A stretch of 6,665 nucleotides of DNA from Oscillospiraceae bacterium. GTDB taxonomy: Bacteria; Bacillota; Clostridia; Oscillospirales; Ruminococcaceae. The DNA is taken from positions 1-6,665 of the forward strand of contig JAIDPG010000347.1 of the NCBI GenBank assembly GCA_029062865.1, written 5' to 3'. The notes beneath the pieces were generated by a model. It made no database searches, was not told the origin of the DNA, and worked only from the letters and a program-made list of their open reading frames with translations. The translations under genes were made by a program, and so were the position numbers. Shown in pieces: positions 1 through 5,882 of this stretch (the first letter of the stretch is position 1; each line of letters starts with the position of its first letter).

Positions 1-2
1 CC

Positions 3-35
3 ATTATATATATATATATATATATATATTGTCAA
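3..35 (-). promoter_or_regulatory. possible leftward promoter with TA-repeat spacer
   Basis: On the minus strand, TTGACA (35-30) is preceded by the A-rich, CCCC-containing context also seen at the rightward promoter. It is followed by the TA run and then TATAAT (8-3). The exact TATAAT lies 21 bp from the -35 box. A TATATA inside the repeat (12-7) lies at the optimal 17 bp. The gene it would serve is outside the window, so function is inferred from the boxes alone. Confidence 0.45.
5..28. repeat. (TA)12 microsatellite
   Basis: Twelve uninterrupted TA units lie at the left edge of the window, directly next to a leftward TTGACA (30-35). The run fills the spacer of the possible leftward promoter described separately. 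Because it is at the edge of the sequence, the unit number may be an assembly artefact. Confidence 0.95.
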
Positions 36-62
36 GGGGTTTTTTACAAATTTGTGAAAATC
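29..62. repeat. direct repeat copy A of a 34-bp promoter-associated motif
   Basis: This stretch aligns without gaps to 150-183. The first 11 bases (TTGTCAAGGGG) and the last 7 (GAAAATC) are identical, and about 26 of 34 positions match overall. Both copies carry a minus-strand TTGACA. The copies are 121 bp apart, so they probably arose by local duplication or are two similar A-rich promoter upstream regions. Confidence 0.6.
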
Positions 63-148
63 GACGGAAAAAATCTCCGACCCTCACGTTCGGCTCTATG
101 CGCTTTCCCCGACTGCGGCGTGGAATATCGCAAATATGTGTCGTGCTG

Positions 149-193
149 TTTGTCAAGGGGATTTTAGAATTTTTTTGAAAATCCCTTGACAAA
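149..193. promoter_or_regulatory. inverted repeat enclosing the -35 box (possible operator)
   Basis: The left arm TTTGTCAAGGGGATTTT (149-165) and right arm AAAATCCCTTGACAAA (178-193) are complementary apart from one extra G on the left, with a T-rich 12-base centre. The right arm contains the TTGACA of the operon promoter. A protein bound to this dyad would cover the -35 region, so it is a candidate operator. It could also simply be two back-to-back promoter-like sequences. Confidence 0.5.
150..183. repeat. direct repeat copy B of the 34-bp motif
   Basis: This is the partner of 29-62. The minus-strand TTGACA here (156-151) has no convincing -10 box at 16-18 bp, so a second leftward promoter is not called. 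The copy overlaps the left arm and centre of the inverted repeat that holds the -35 box of the rightward operon promoter. Confidence 0.6.
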
Positions 194-214
194 GCGGCTT
201 TTTGGTGATATAAT
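186..214 (+). promoter_or_regulatory. consensus sigma-A promoter of the 324-2149 operon
   Basis: A perfect -35 TTGACA (186-191) and a perfect -10 TATAAT (209-214) are separated by exactly 17 bp (192-208). A-rich sequence lies upstream (178-181). The predicted start is about 220-221, giving a leader of roughly 104 bases before the ATG at 324. The exact match to consensus suggests strong transcription unless it is repressed, possibly through the dyad over the -35 box. Confidence 0.88.
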
Positions 215-217
215 ATG

Positions 218-254
218 TTACGTTCTCCCTCGCCCGCGGCGGGGGAGAACGTAA
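218..254 (+). promoter_or_regulatory. long GC-rich hairpin at the predicted transcript 5' end
   Basis: TTACGTTCTCCC (218-229) pairs with GGGAGAACGTAA (243-254). A T-G wobble (230/242) and CGCC/GGCG (231-234/238-241) extend this to a 17-bp stem closed by the 3-base loop CGC. The transcript predicted from the promoter begins at about 220-221, so this stem would form the very 5' end of the mRNA. No T-run follows on either strand, so it is not an ordinary terminator. Possible roles are an operator dyad at +1 or a 5' stabilising stem. Confidence 0.75.
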
Positions 255-323
255 TCAAACGGCATTTTCGCTGAATACGGAGACGCGGCAGAGAGGGAAA
301 CATCTTTTGGGAGACCAAGTAAA

Positions 324-785
324 ATGGATATTAAAGATTTTATATATGGCGAACGATTTACAAATGAAGATTTTGCTCTTTTTTCGGAAGCCGAATTGTC
401 GGAAATGGTGGTGTTATCCGAGGAGGAAGCAAGCAGGATATGGTACGATTACTGCGATAATGAGAAATTGCCCTTAAGCTCGTTTGCCGCCAAAACCGGG
501 CTTGATAAGCTGCCGCCTATTACAAATGACTGCGGCTGGGGCGATGAGAGTGAAGAGAATAAAACAAAAGCGTTATTAGCAGCCGCTTTAAGCAATGCAA
601 ATGACGGTAAAGTTGTCGTGTGCTATTACAGCACCGACGCGTTAAGAGCTTCCGCGAAATTGTTCTGTGAAAAGTGGTCTGATTTTTGCTATCCGTCGGA
701 TTATCTGATAATAGATTTCGGCGAAAGGGCGCTTTTATACTATGAGGATCGGCTGTTTTATCTTGATAAAATCGGGGGTCAATAA
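324..785 (+). CDS. hypothetical 153-aa protein, first gene of MATE operon
   Basis: I do not recognise this protein with confidence. It is acidic, apparently soluble, with no signal peptide or membrane segment. The N-terminal third has a helix-like stretch with LSEEEASRIWYDY (about residues 31-43). The C-terminal part is aromatic-rich, with alternating strands around KVVVCYYSTD (95-104) and YPSDYLIIDF (122-131). From memory this layout recalls DUF2947-type proteins, but that is a weak, unchecked impression. The start is set by GGGAG (309-313), ten bases before the ATG. It is the promoter-proximal gene, and its stop overlaps the next start as TAATG, so it is translationally coupled to the MATE transporter. 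Its codons favour A/T at third positions, unlike the GC-rich transporter behind it, which suggests a different origin. It could be an accessory or regulatory partner of the transporter, but nothing in the sequence proves this. Confidence 0.85.
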   Translation: MDIKDFIYGERFTNEDFALFSEAELSEMVVLSEEEASRIWYDYCDNEKLPLSSFAAKTGLDKLPPITNDCGWGDESEENKTKALLAAALSNANDGKVVVCYYSTDALRASAKLFCEKWSDFCYPSDYLIIDFGERALLYYEDRLFYLDKIGGQ

Positions 786-2149
786 TGAAAACCAACAAAG
801 CGATTTTTCGGCGTGCGCTGCTTCTCGCCGTGCCGATGATGATACAAAACGGCATTACAAACGCCGTGGGCTTGGTCGACAACGTAATGGTCGGTAAGCT
901 CGGCACGGAGGCTATAACCGCCGTTTCGATCGTCGGGCAGCTTATCTTCGTGTTCAACCTCGGCATTTTCGGCGGGCTTTCCGGGCCAGGGATATTCGGG
1001 GCGCAGTTCTTCGGACAGAAAAACACCGAGGGCTTCCGCTCCGCCGTCCGAATTAAGCACCTTATCTGCCTCGCCGTGCTCGCGGCGGGACTTTGCGCGT
1101 TTATCTTCGGCGAGGAGTTTCTCATTGACCTGTACCTCAAGGGCGAAAGTGAGGACATCGACCCCGTTCTGACAATGAAGCTCGCAAAAGACTACCTTAA
1201 CATAATGCTCTGGGGGCTGCCGCCGTTTGTCATTACGCAGATATACGCGGGCAGTCTGCGCGAGACGGGCTCGTCAATAAAGCCCATGATAGCGGGCGTA
1301 GCGAGCGTCGTTGTCGACATTGTGTTCAACTGGCTGTTGATCTACGGAAACCTGGGTTTCCCGCGGCTGGAGGTTCGCGGCGCGGCGATAGCTACCGTTA
1401 TGGCGCGGTTCGTCGAGGCGCTTATCGTTGTTATATGGGCGTTCGCCGAGCGGAAAAAGCACGATTTCCTTATCGGGCTTTACCGTACAATGAAGATCCC
1501 CAAGGACTCCGCGAAGAAAATGCTGATAAAAACCCTGCCGATCTTCCTCAACGAGTTTATGTGGGCGGGCGGCATTGCCGCGCTTACGCAGAGCTACTCG
1601 CGGCGCGGACTGGATATCGTCGCAGGGCTGAATATCTCGAACGCGCTATGCAATCTGCTGAACGTCGTGTTTATCGCGATGGGCAACGCCGTCGGGATCT
1701 TAGTCGGGCAGACGCTCGGCGCGAAGCGCTTCAAGGAGGCGAAAGAGGAGGCGTTCGGGCTGATGTGGTTCACGGGCGGAATTTCGCTTGTGCTCACGGC
1801 AATTCTCGTCTCCGTTTCGGGAGTGTTCCCGCTGCTTTACGACACGACTGAAAACGTCCGCGCCTACGCGTCGGGCTTTATCATCGTTACGGCGCTGTTC
1901 TTCCCCGTGCAGGGCTTTCTGAACGCGCTGTACTTCACGCTCCGAAGCGGCGGCAAAACGCTCGTGACGTTCCTGTTCGACAGCGTTTTCTCGTGGGTGA
2001 TCTGCGTCCCGACGGCGCTGCTGCTCTGCCGCTTCACAACGCTCCCCATTCTCGCGATTTACGCGATAGTACAGGCGCTCGACTTTATTAAGGTGACGAT
2101 AGGCTACATACTTATCAGAAAGGGAGTTTGGATAAGCAACATAGTTTGA
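785..2149 (+). CDS. MATE family multidrug/cation antiporter
   Basis: This is a MATE-family inner-membrane efflux transporter, probably exporting cationic drugs or metabolites in exchange for Na+ or H+. At 454 aa it has the usual family length, with about 12 hydrophobic segments in two homologous halves. Half one shows the N-terminal signature with PMMIQNGI (17-24) and LVDNVMVGKLG (30-40), then GIFGAQFFGQ (69-78). RETGSSIKPMI (159-169) and WLLIYGNLGFP (183-193) follow before VRGAAIAT (197-204). Half two carries NEFMWAGG (256-263), MGNAVGILVGQTLGA (299-313) and LYFTLRSGGKT (382-392). The start codon overlaps the previous stop (TAATG), and GGGGG at 774-778 supplies the ribosome site. The gene is intact and GC-rich at third positions. 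The substrate cannot be deduced from sequence. It could belong to the NorM or DinF-like groups of MATE, and I cannot place it further. Confidence 0.95.
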   Translation: MKTNKAIFRRALLLAVPMMIQNGITNAVGLVDNVMVGKLGTEAITAVSIVGQLIFVFNLGIFGGLSGPGIFGAQFFGQKNTEGFRSAVRIKHLICLAVLAAGLCAFIFGEEFLIDLYLKGESEDIDPVLTMKLAKDYLNIMLWGLPPFVITQIYAGSLRETGSSIKPMIAGVASVVVDIVFNWLLIYGNLGFPRLEVRGAAIATVMARFVEALIVVIWAFAERKKHDFLIGLYRTMKIPKDSAKKMLIKTLPIFLNEFMWAGGIAALTQSYSRRGLDIVAGLNISNALCNLLNVVFIAMGNAVGILVGQTLGAKRFKEAKEEAFGLMWFTGGISLVLTAILVSVSGVFPLLYDTTENVRAYASGFIIVTALFFPVQGFLNALYFTLRSGGKTLVTFLFDSVFSWVICVPTALLLCRFTTLPILAIYAIVQALDFIKVTIGYILIRKGVWISNIV

Positions 2150-2164
2150 GCGATCGACAAAATA

Positions 2165-2191
2165 AAACGCGGAAGTATCACTTCCGCGTTT
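2165..2191. terminator. bidirectional hairpin terminator between convergent genes
   Basis: AAACGCGGAAGT (2165-2176) and ACTTCCGCGTTT (2180-2191) form a perfect 12-bp stem with a 3-base loop. TTTCATTT follows on the plus strand and TTTTATTTTG on the minus strand. It lies 16 bases after the MATE stop and about 60 bases after the leftward gene ending at 2251, so it can stop both convergent transcripts. Confidence 0.85.
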
Positions 2192-2250
2192 CATTTACCG
2201 ATAACCTTATTGAATACGCGTTATTCTTTGGGAGCAATGCGGTTTAGTAT

Positions 2251-2865
2251 TTAGCAAATATTGCCCGGAAAATCCGTGATAATATCCGTTTTATCAACAG
2301 ATATGCCGGAGCCGTCTCCATCCGTCAAAAAGTAAAACATATATCCGTATTCCGGATTACTTCTGAAAAGAGTAAGATCACTTTCATTGAAATAGCCGAC
2401 AACTTTAGTATAGTATCGCTTTTCTCCTTCTCCTTGATAAGTCCAACATTCCGCCGTATAAAGTTCATATCCCAGCGAAAAAAGCCGCTGATACTCGGCG
2501 ATACGTTCTTTTTCCGATAGCTCCCCATGATCTTTGAACATATCAAACGTCAATAGAAAAGTTACGTTTTTTCCGGCATATTTCTTGCGGGCTTCTTTCA
2601 ACTCAATTGCAAACATTACTTCTCCGGGCGCCGGCGTGGAAACATAGCTGACAGACGAATTCGTAGGATATTCACTGATTACACGTCTGCCATTGTGCGT
2701 TGTTTGTTTCCAAAAGACAACTCCGACGATCAACATCAGACAAGCCGCGGCAGCGCCGAATTTGAGCCAACCGTTGACTTTCCTCTTGCTCTGATACCCG
2801 ATAGCCTCATCAATATATTTGCTGTCAAGCAAATTCATCGCCTCGGAAAAATCCTTTGAGTTCAT
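2251..2865 (-). CDS. single-pass membrane protein, probable anti-sigma/sensor partner of the ECF sigma
   Basis: This 204-aa protein probably regulates the sigma factor encoded just upstream. A cytoplasmic N-terminal segment of about 33 residues contains MNSKDFSEAMNLLDSKYIDE, followed by basic KRKVNGWLK. One hydrophobic helix (about 34-52, GAAAACLMLIVGVVFW) comes next, then an extracytoplasmic domain of about 150 residues of unknown fold, rich in Tyr and charged residues. This topology and the short N-terminal leader are typical of membrane proteins paired with ECF sigmas in Clostridia. No zinc-binding HxxxCxxC anti-sigma motif is present, since the only cysteines are at 42, 140 and 204. The start has an excellent GGAGG (2873-2877) seven bases upstream and overlaps the sigma stop as ATGA, indicating coupled translation. 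The anti-sigma role is inferred from position and topology. A sensor or lipid-facing effector co-expressed with the sigma is the alternative. Confidence 0.85.
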   Translation of the reverse strand: MNSKDFSEAMNLLDSKYIDEAIGYQSKRKVNGWLKFGAAAACLMLIVGVVFWKQTTHNGRRVISEYPTNSSVSYVSTPAPGEVMFAIELKEARKKYAGKNVTFLLTFDMFKDHGELSEKERIAEYQRLFSLGYELYTAECWTYQGEGEKRYYTKVVGYFNESDLTLFRSNPEYGYMFYFLTDGDGSGISVDKTDIITDFPGNIC

Positions 2866-3422
2866 ACAAATACCTCCCTTTCGGCTAAGTAGCTTTTTAG
2901 TTTTTGACGGAGACGTGTCAGCCGGACGGAAACGTTTTTCTCCGTAAGCCCCACAAGCTCGGCTATGTCCTTACAGCTGTCGGAAAACCAATAGCGGCGC
3001 ATAAAAATAACACGATTTTCCGATGAAAGCGTATCTAAAAAGCTTTCGATGATATGAGCCAATTCCTTGGCTTCAAGCTCAGCTTCTGCCGTGCTCGGTG
3101 ACGCAATACAGGCTTCGATCTCGTCCATAGCGATCGTGTAAACGCTGTTCCGCTTGGCTGCCGTCTTTTTGTAATAGACCTTAAGTGAAATGTTCCGAAC
3201 GATTTTACAGATATAAGTCAGCAGCGGGTCGGGCTTTACCGGCGGTATGGCGTTCCACACGCCTAAGTAAGCGTCGTTCACACATTCCTCCGCGTCTTGT
3301 TGGTTGTTTAAGATGTTATACGAAATTTTGCGAAGAAATTTGCCGTATTTTGTATCAAGCTCTCGTATGCCTTGTTCCGAGCGTTCAAAAAACATTTCAA
3401 TGATTTTTTCGTCCTCTGTCAT
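2862..3422 (-). CDS. ECF-type RNA polymerase sigma factor
   Basis: This 186-aa sigma-70 family protein of the extracytoplasmic-function type would direct RNA polymerase to a small regulon. Region 2 spans about residues 8-80, with the core-binding and -10-recognition part at DAEECVNDAYLGVWNAIPP (43-61) and LLTYICKIVRNISLK (67-81). A linker of about 30 residues follows (EIEACIASPSTAEAELE). Region 4 spans about 120-180, with the recognition helix-turn-helix in DIAELVGLTEKNVSVRLTRL (152-171). The start is fixed by AAAGGAG (3431-3437), eight bases from the ATG. The stop overlaps the start of the membrane partner by four bases. There is no upstream gene in the same transcript, and a possible autoregulatory promoter lies at 3452-3479. 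It lacks regions 1 and 3, as ECF sigmas do. The signal it answers is not shown by the window. Confidence 0.93.
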   Translation of the reverse strand: MTEDEKIIEMFFERSEQGIRELDTKYGKFLRKISYNILNNQQDAEECVNDAYLGVWNAIPPVKPDPLLTYICKIVRNISLKVYYKKTAAKRNSVYTIAMDEIEACIASPSTAEAELEAKELAHIIESFLDTLSSENRVIFMRRYWFSDSCKDIAELVGLTEKNVSVRLTRLRQKLKSYLAEREVFV

Positions 3423-3451
3423 TTCATCGTCTCCTTTCCGGTCTCATCTAT

Positions 3452-3479
3452 ATACTACCCTTTCAGCGGCAAATACTAC
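3452..3479 (-). promoter_or_regulatory. repeated GTAGTAT boxes upstream of sigma gene (possible autoregulated promoter)
   Basis: Read on the minus strand, GTAGTAT occurs at 3479-3473 and again at 3458-3452, a 21-bp period, with TGAAAGG between them. The second box runs on into ATATAGA and lies about 30 bases before the sigma start codon. The spacing suits either -35/-10 boxes read by the sigma itself or a two-site operator on one DNA face. No good sigma-A promoter is visible here. Confidence 0.35.
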
Positions 3480-3549
3480 ACCCGATTAGGAAATCTTCAA
3501 AAGTATTTCCAAACTCGATTCTAAAAGCGCTTCGTCTAAGCTTCCACAG

Positions 3550-3578
3550 AAAATCCCCCGCATCGCGGGGGATTTTTT
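3550..3578 (-). terminator. strong intrinsic terminator after the FliD-like gene
   Basis: AAAATCCCCCGC (3550-3561) and GCGGGGGATTTT (3565-3576) form a perfect 12-bp stem with an ATC loop. It lies about 34 bases beyond the stop of the leftward gene ending at 3612. The T-run is longer on the plus strand (3573-3578), but on the minus strand the stem also ends in TTTT, so it should work in both directions. It insulates the sigma operon from read-through. Confidence 0.85.
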
Positions 3579-3611
3579 GTCAATATTCAACTATACATTG
3601 TAAATTATAAC

Positions 3612-4850
3612 TTACGCATAAACCGCAAACAAAGCTCCGGAAGTGTATGCGTAATTCGTCGTCTTGTCGGAATTGTAGCTCATTGCCGACGCGCTGCTTG
3701 CCAGCGACTTTACCTGATCCGCCTTGTCGTTTACCTTGTCAAGGAAGCCGTTGCCGCCGAACGGGTACTTGATATCCTTGTCGGTGAGCTTTGCGAGCTC
3801 CGCGTCCTTGGCGAGAGAGAGCCTGCCGTTTTTGTCAACGCTGATGCCCGCTCTCTGGAGCGAGTATTTGTATGCGTTAGCGCCACTCGCGAGCGTTGTC
3901 GCTCTGTTGCGGATCGTGCTCTTGTCGCTCTTGGAAGCTTCATCGAGGAAGCTGTTGTATGTATCGACAAAATCCTTCGCAGCCTTCTTATAGTCCTCGA
4001 CCGAGTAGCTCTTGTCCTCGCTGCCGAGACCCGCCGCGTATTCCTTCAGCGCGCCCGACGCGTCCTTTACCTTAGCGGAAAGCTCCTTAAGCGCGGTCGA
4101 GTTGTTTACATATCCGTCGTTCTTCGAGCTCGTTGAGCTGCTTGAAGAAACGCCGCTTGCCGTGAACATTCCGTTGCCGCCCGTCAGGGTGTTGATCTGC
4201 TCCGCCTTCTGGATAACCTTGCTCGAGAACCCGTCCGAGCCGAACGCGGATTTGATGTTCACCGCGCTTACCTTAGAAAGATCGCTGTTCAGCGACAGCT
4301 TGTTGTCCGAACCCACGGTGATGCCCGCTCTCTTAAGCGCGCTTGAATACACCTTGCCCGAATTGACCATAAGCACGCCCTTTTGAAGAACCGCCTGGTT
4401 ATCCGAGTTGCTCACCTTATCGATCATCGCGTTGTAGCTGTCGATAAAGCTCTGCGCCTGCTTTTTGTAGCTGTCGATGTCAACCGTGTCGCCGTACTTC
4501 ATACCGTCGGCAAACGACTTTATGCTCTCCGCCGCGTTGCCCGCCGCCGCCGAAGCGGTCTTTATCGACTGCGCCGACGCGGTGTCGCTGTCCTTATCGT
4601 CGACCTTTATGCCGAAAATGCTTTTATACAGGTCGCTGAACTGGCTTTTGAAATTCTCGTCCTTGCCCTTGAACTTGCTGCTCTTAAGCAAGTCGTTGAG
4701 CGTTTCGGTAGCCTTTGTGTTATTCAGCCCGAACTTGTTCAGCTTGCTTCCGCTGAGATAAGACGCGTTCAGTTTGTCAAGCTGATCGCCGTACTTAGTC
4801 TGTGCCTGAGCCATGCTTATCTGCAAGCTTGCCATATTTCCTACTGTCAT
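3612..4850 (-). CDS. tandem FliD C-terminal-like repeat protein
   Basis: This 412-aa protein is rich in Ser, Lys, Asp and Ala, with no cysteines and no membrane segment. It contains two homologous repeats, about residues 107-222 and 267-385. Each has the order DSYKKQAQSFIDSYN (126-140) or EDYKKAAKDFVDTYN (285-299), then LKRAGITVGSDNKLSLN or LQRAGISVDKNGRLSLA, then a SAFGSDGF- or YPFGGNGF-type block ending in a coiled KA-Q-LT-like helix. The D-YN, AGI-V-NG-LSL and FG-GF pattern is that of the C-terminal domain of flagellar cap protein FliD. A Ser-rich linker (235-245) joins the repeats. The N-terminus has no Sec signal, and the C-terminus ends YTSGALFAVYA. The start has AGGAGG (4858-4863) seven bases upstream. 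No flagellar genes surround it, so a surface, export-related or cytoplasmic role is open. The FliD relationship is an inference from pattern. Confidence 0.85.
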   Translation of the reverse strand: MTVGNMASLQISMAQAQTKYGDQLDKLNASYLSGSKLNKFGLNNTKATETLNDLLKSSKFKGKDENFKSQFSDLYKSIFGIKVDDKDSDTASAQSIKTASAAAGNAAESIKSFADGMKYGDTVDIDSYKKQAQSFIDSYNAMIDKVSNSDNQAVLQKGVLMVNSGKVYSSALKRAGITVGSDNKLSLNSDLSKVSAVNIKSAFGSDGFSSKVIQKAEQINTLTGGNGMFTASGVSSSSSTSSKNDGYVNNSTALKELSAKVKDASGALKEYAAGLGSEDKSYSVEDYKKAAKDFVDTYNSFLDEASKSDKSTIRNRATTLASGANAYKYSLQRAGISVDKNGRLSLAKDAELAKLTDKDIKYPFGGNGFLDKVNDKADQVKSLASSASAMSYNSDKTTNYAYTSGALFAVYA

Positions 4851-4872
4851 AATTCATCCTCCTATCTGAATT

Positions 4873-4990
4873 TAAATTTCAAAATCGTGTCACCGTATGC
4901 TCACTTCGGTCGCTCCGCTCCCTCCGTTGCGCTACGCTGACGCGACCGGTCAGCCTGCGCTTCGCTCCGGCTGACACTTTTTGAAATTTA
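4873..4990 (-). repeat. structured intergenic repeat, copy 1 (MITE/REP-like or leader RNA)
   Basis: The ends are terminal inverted repeats: the left TAAATTTCAAAA-TC-GTGTCA (4873-4892) mirrors the right TGACAC-TTTTTGAAATTTA (4972-4990). Inside are a variable arm closed by CGGTCGC (4907-4913) and GCGACCG (4942-4948), and a conserved arm closed by GTCAGCC (4949-4955) and GGCTGAC (4969-4975). Bases 4945-4989 are identical to 6270-6314. The element ends 22 bases before the FliD-like start codon and contains no coding potential. TA at both tips would fit a TA target duplication. Confidence 0.8.
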
Positions 4991-5074
4991 CTTGTCGCCA
5001 TAATTTTGAATTTAGTTGCACACACCTTTGATGCACCGCCAAAAAACTAACTGCTAACAACTATTCTCCGGCTG

Positions 5075-5728
5075 CTATGCGCCATACTGTTTACGGTACT
5101 CTTTCATCTTGTCGACAAACTCCGCGCCCGCGACTACACCGTTTTCCAACGCCTCGATGATATCGTTTATCGTCACGATCGAGTAAACGTTTATCCCGAA
5201 CTCGTCGTGAACCTCCTGCACGGCGGTCTTGCTTGTTTCAAGACCTCTCTCCGCGCGGTCAACCGTGATTATCATACCCTCGATGTCAATCTTCGCCGCG
5301 CCTTGGAGCTTCGGCAGCACCTCTCGCAGAGCCTTTCCGCTTGTCATAACATCCTCGATGATAACGACCTTTTCGCCGTCCTCAAGCGTTTTCCCGACAA
5401 ACATTCCGCCCTCGCCGTGATCCTTCACTTCCTTGCGGTCGAAGCAATAGTTGCAGTCCATGCCGAACTTGTTATACAGCGCCACGCTCGCCGCCACGGA
5501 AAGCGGGATTCCCTTGTAAGCGGGACCGAACAACGTCTGCGGTTTCAAGCCGTGCTCGTTGATGCACTCCGCGTAATACTCCCCGAGCTTCGCGAGCTGC
5601 GCGCCGGTTTTGTAATTCCCGCAGTTGATGAAATACGGCGCGACGCGACCGCTTTTCAGCGTGAACTCGCCGAACCTCAGCACATCGCATTCCGTCATAA
5701 ACTTAATAAAGCTTTCTTTATACGTCAT
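5075..5728 (-). CDS. pyrE: orotate phosphoribosyltransferase
   Basis: This enzyme joins orotate to PRPP to give orotidine 5'-monophosphate, the fifth step of de novo UMP synthesis, in the cytoplasm. At 217 aa it is of normal length. The orotate-side segment LKSGRVAPYFINCGNY (24-39) is followed by FGPAYKGIPLS (67-77). The flexible catalytic loop FDRKEVKDHGEGG lies at 96-108, and the type I PRPP-binding signature VVIIEDVMTSGKA (121-133) carries the two adjacent acidic residues E125 and D126. All key residues are present. The start has GGAG (5735-5738) about six bases upstream. Its own TTGAAA/TATACT promoter gives a leader of only about 29 bases, too short for a PyrR-type attenuator. No other pyrimidine gene is in the window, so pyrE stands outside a pyr operon here. 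Confidence 0.97.
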   Translation of the reverse strand: MTYKESFIKFMTECDVLRFGEFTLKSGRVAPYFINCGNYKTGAQLAKLGEYYAECINEHGLKPQTLFGPAYKGIPLSVAASVALYNKFGMDCNYCFDRKEVKDHGEGGMFVGKTLEDGEKVVIIEDVMTSGKALREVLPKLQGAAKIDIEGMIITVDRAERGLETSKTAVQEVHDEFGINVYSIVTINDIIEALENGVVAGAEFVDKMKEYRKQYGA

Positions 5729-5763
5729 AAAATTCTCCAGAAATTATATACTTCTCCACTTAC

Positions 5764-5792
5764 AGTATACCACATGATCCCACATTTTTCAA
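5764..5792 (-). promoter_or_regulatory. pyrE promoter with extended -10
   Basis: On the minus strand, TTGAAA (5792-5787) and TATACT (5769-5764) are 17 bp apart, and TGG directly precedes the -10 to make an extended -10. The predicted start is near 5757, 29 bases before the pyrE ATG. Confidence 0.85.
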
Positions 5793-5800
5793 GAGGTTTT

Positions 5801-5822
5801 GGAAATTTTTTTAAAAATTTCC
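5801..5822 (-). promoter_or_regulatory. perfect AT-rich palindrome upstream of pyrE promoter
   Basis: GGAAATTTTT (5801-5810) and AAAAATTTCC (5813-5822) are perfect inverted repeats with a 2-base centre. They sit 8 bp upstream of the -35 box, where an UP element would contact the alpha subunit. It also lies about 60 bases after the FlhB-like stop, so a weak terminator role is possible, although the stem is mostly A-T. Confidence 0.5.
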
Positions 5823-5882
5823 GCACAATTTTTTCGGTAACAATATATGCGGAGATATTCCGCGTTATACACATCATATCGG

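Noticed and set aside
151..156. second leftward TTGACA
   Set aside because: No acceptable -10 sequence is found at 15-19 bp, so it is treated only as part of the inverted repeat.
4..318. 104-codon minus-strand open frame at the left edge
   Set aside because: It overlaps the promoter, hairpin and TA repeat, ends in a Tyr-Ile run encoded by the microsatellite, and lacks a ribosome site.
520..1158. 212-codon minus-strand open frame
   Set aside because: It is antisense across the end of the 153-aa gene and the start of the MATE gene. Its product is rich in Arg/Ser/Pro with no family pattern, while the plus-strand MATE reading is unmistakable.
2212..2226. short inverted repeat GAATA...TATTC
   Set aside because: Only a 5-bp AT-rich stem without a T-run. 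The 2165-2191 hairpin explains termination better.
4383..4940. 185-codon plus-strand open frame
   Set aside because: It is the antisense shadow of the FliD-like gene and runs into the non-coding repeat. There is no ribosome site, and the Val/Arg/Leu-rich composition is typical of a reverse-complement frame.
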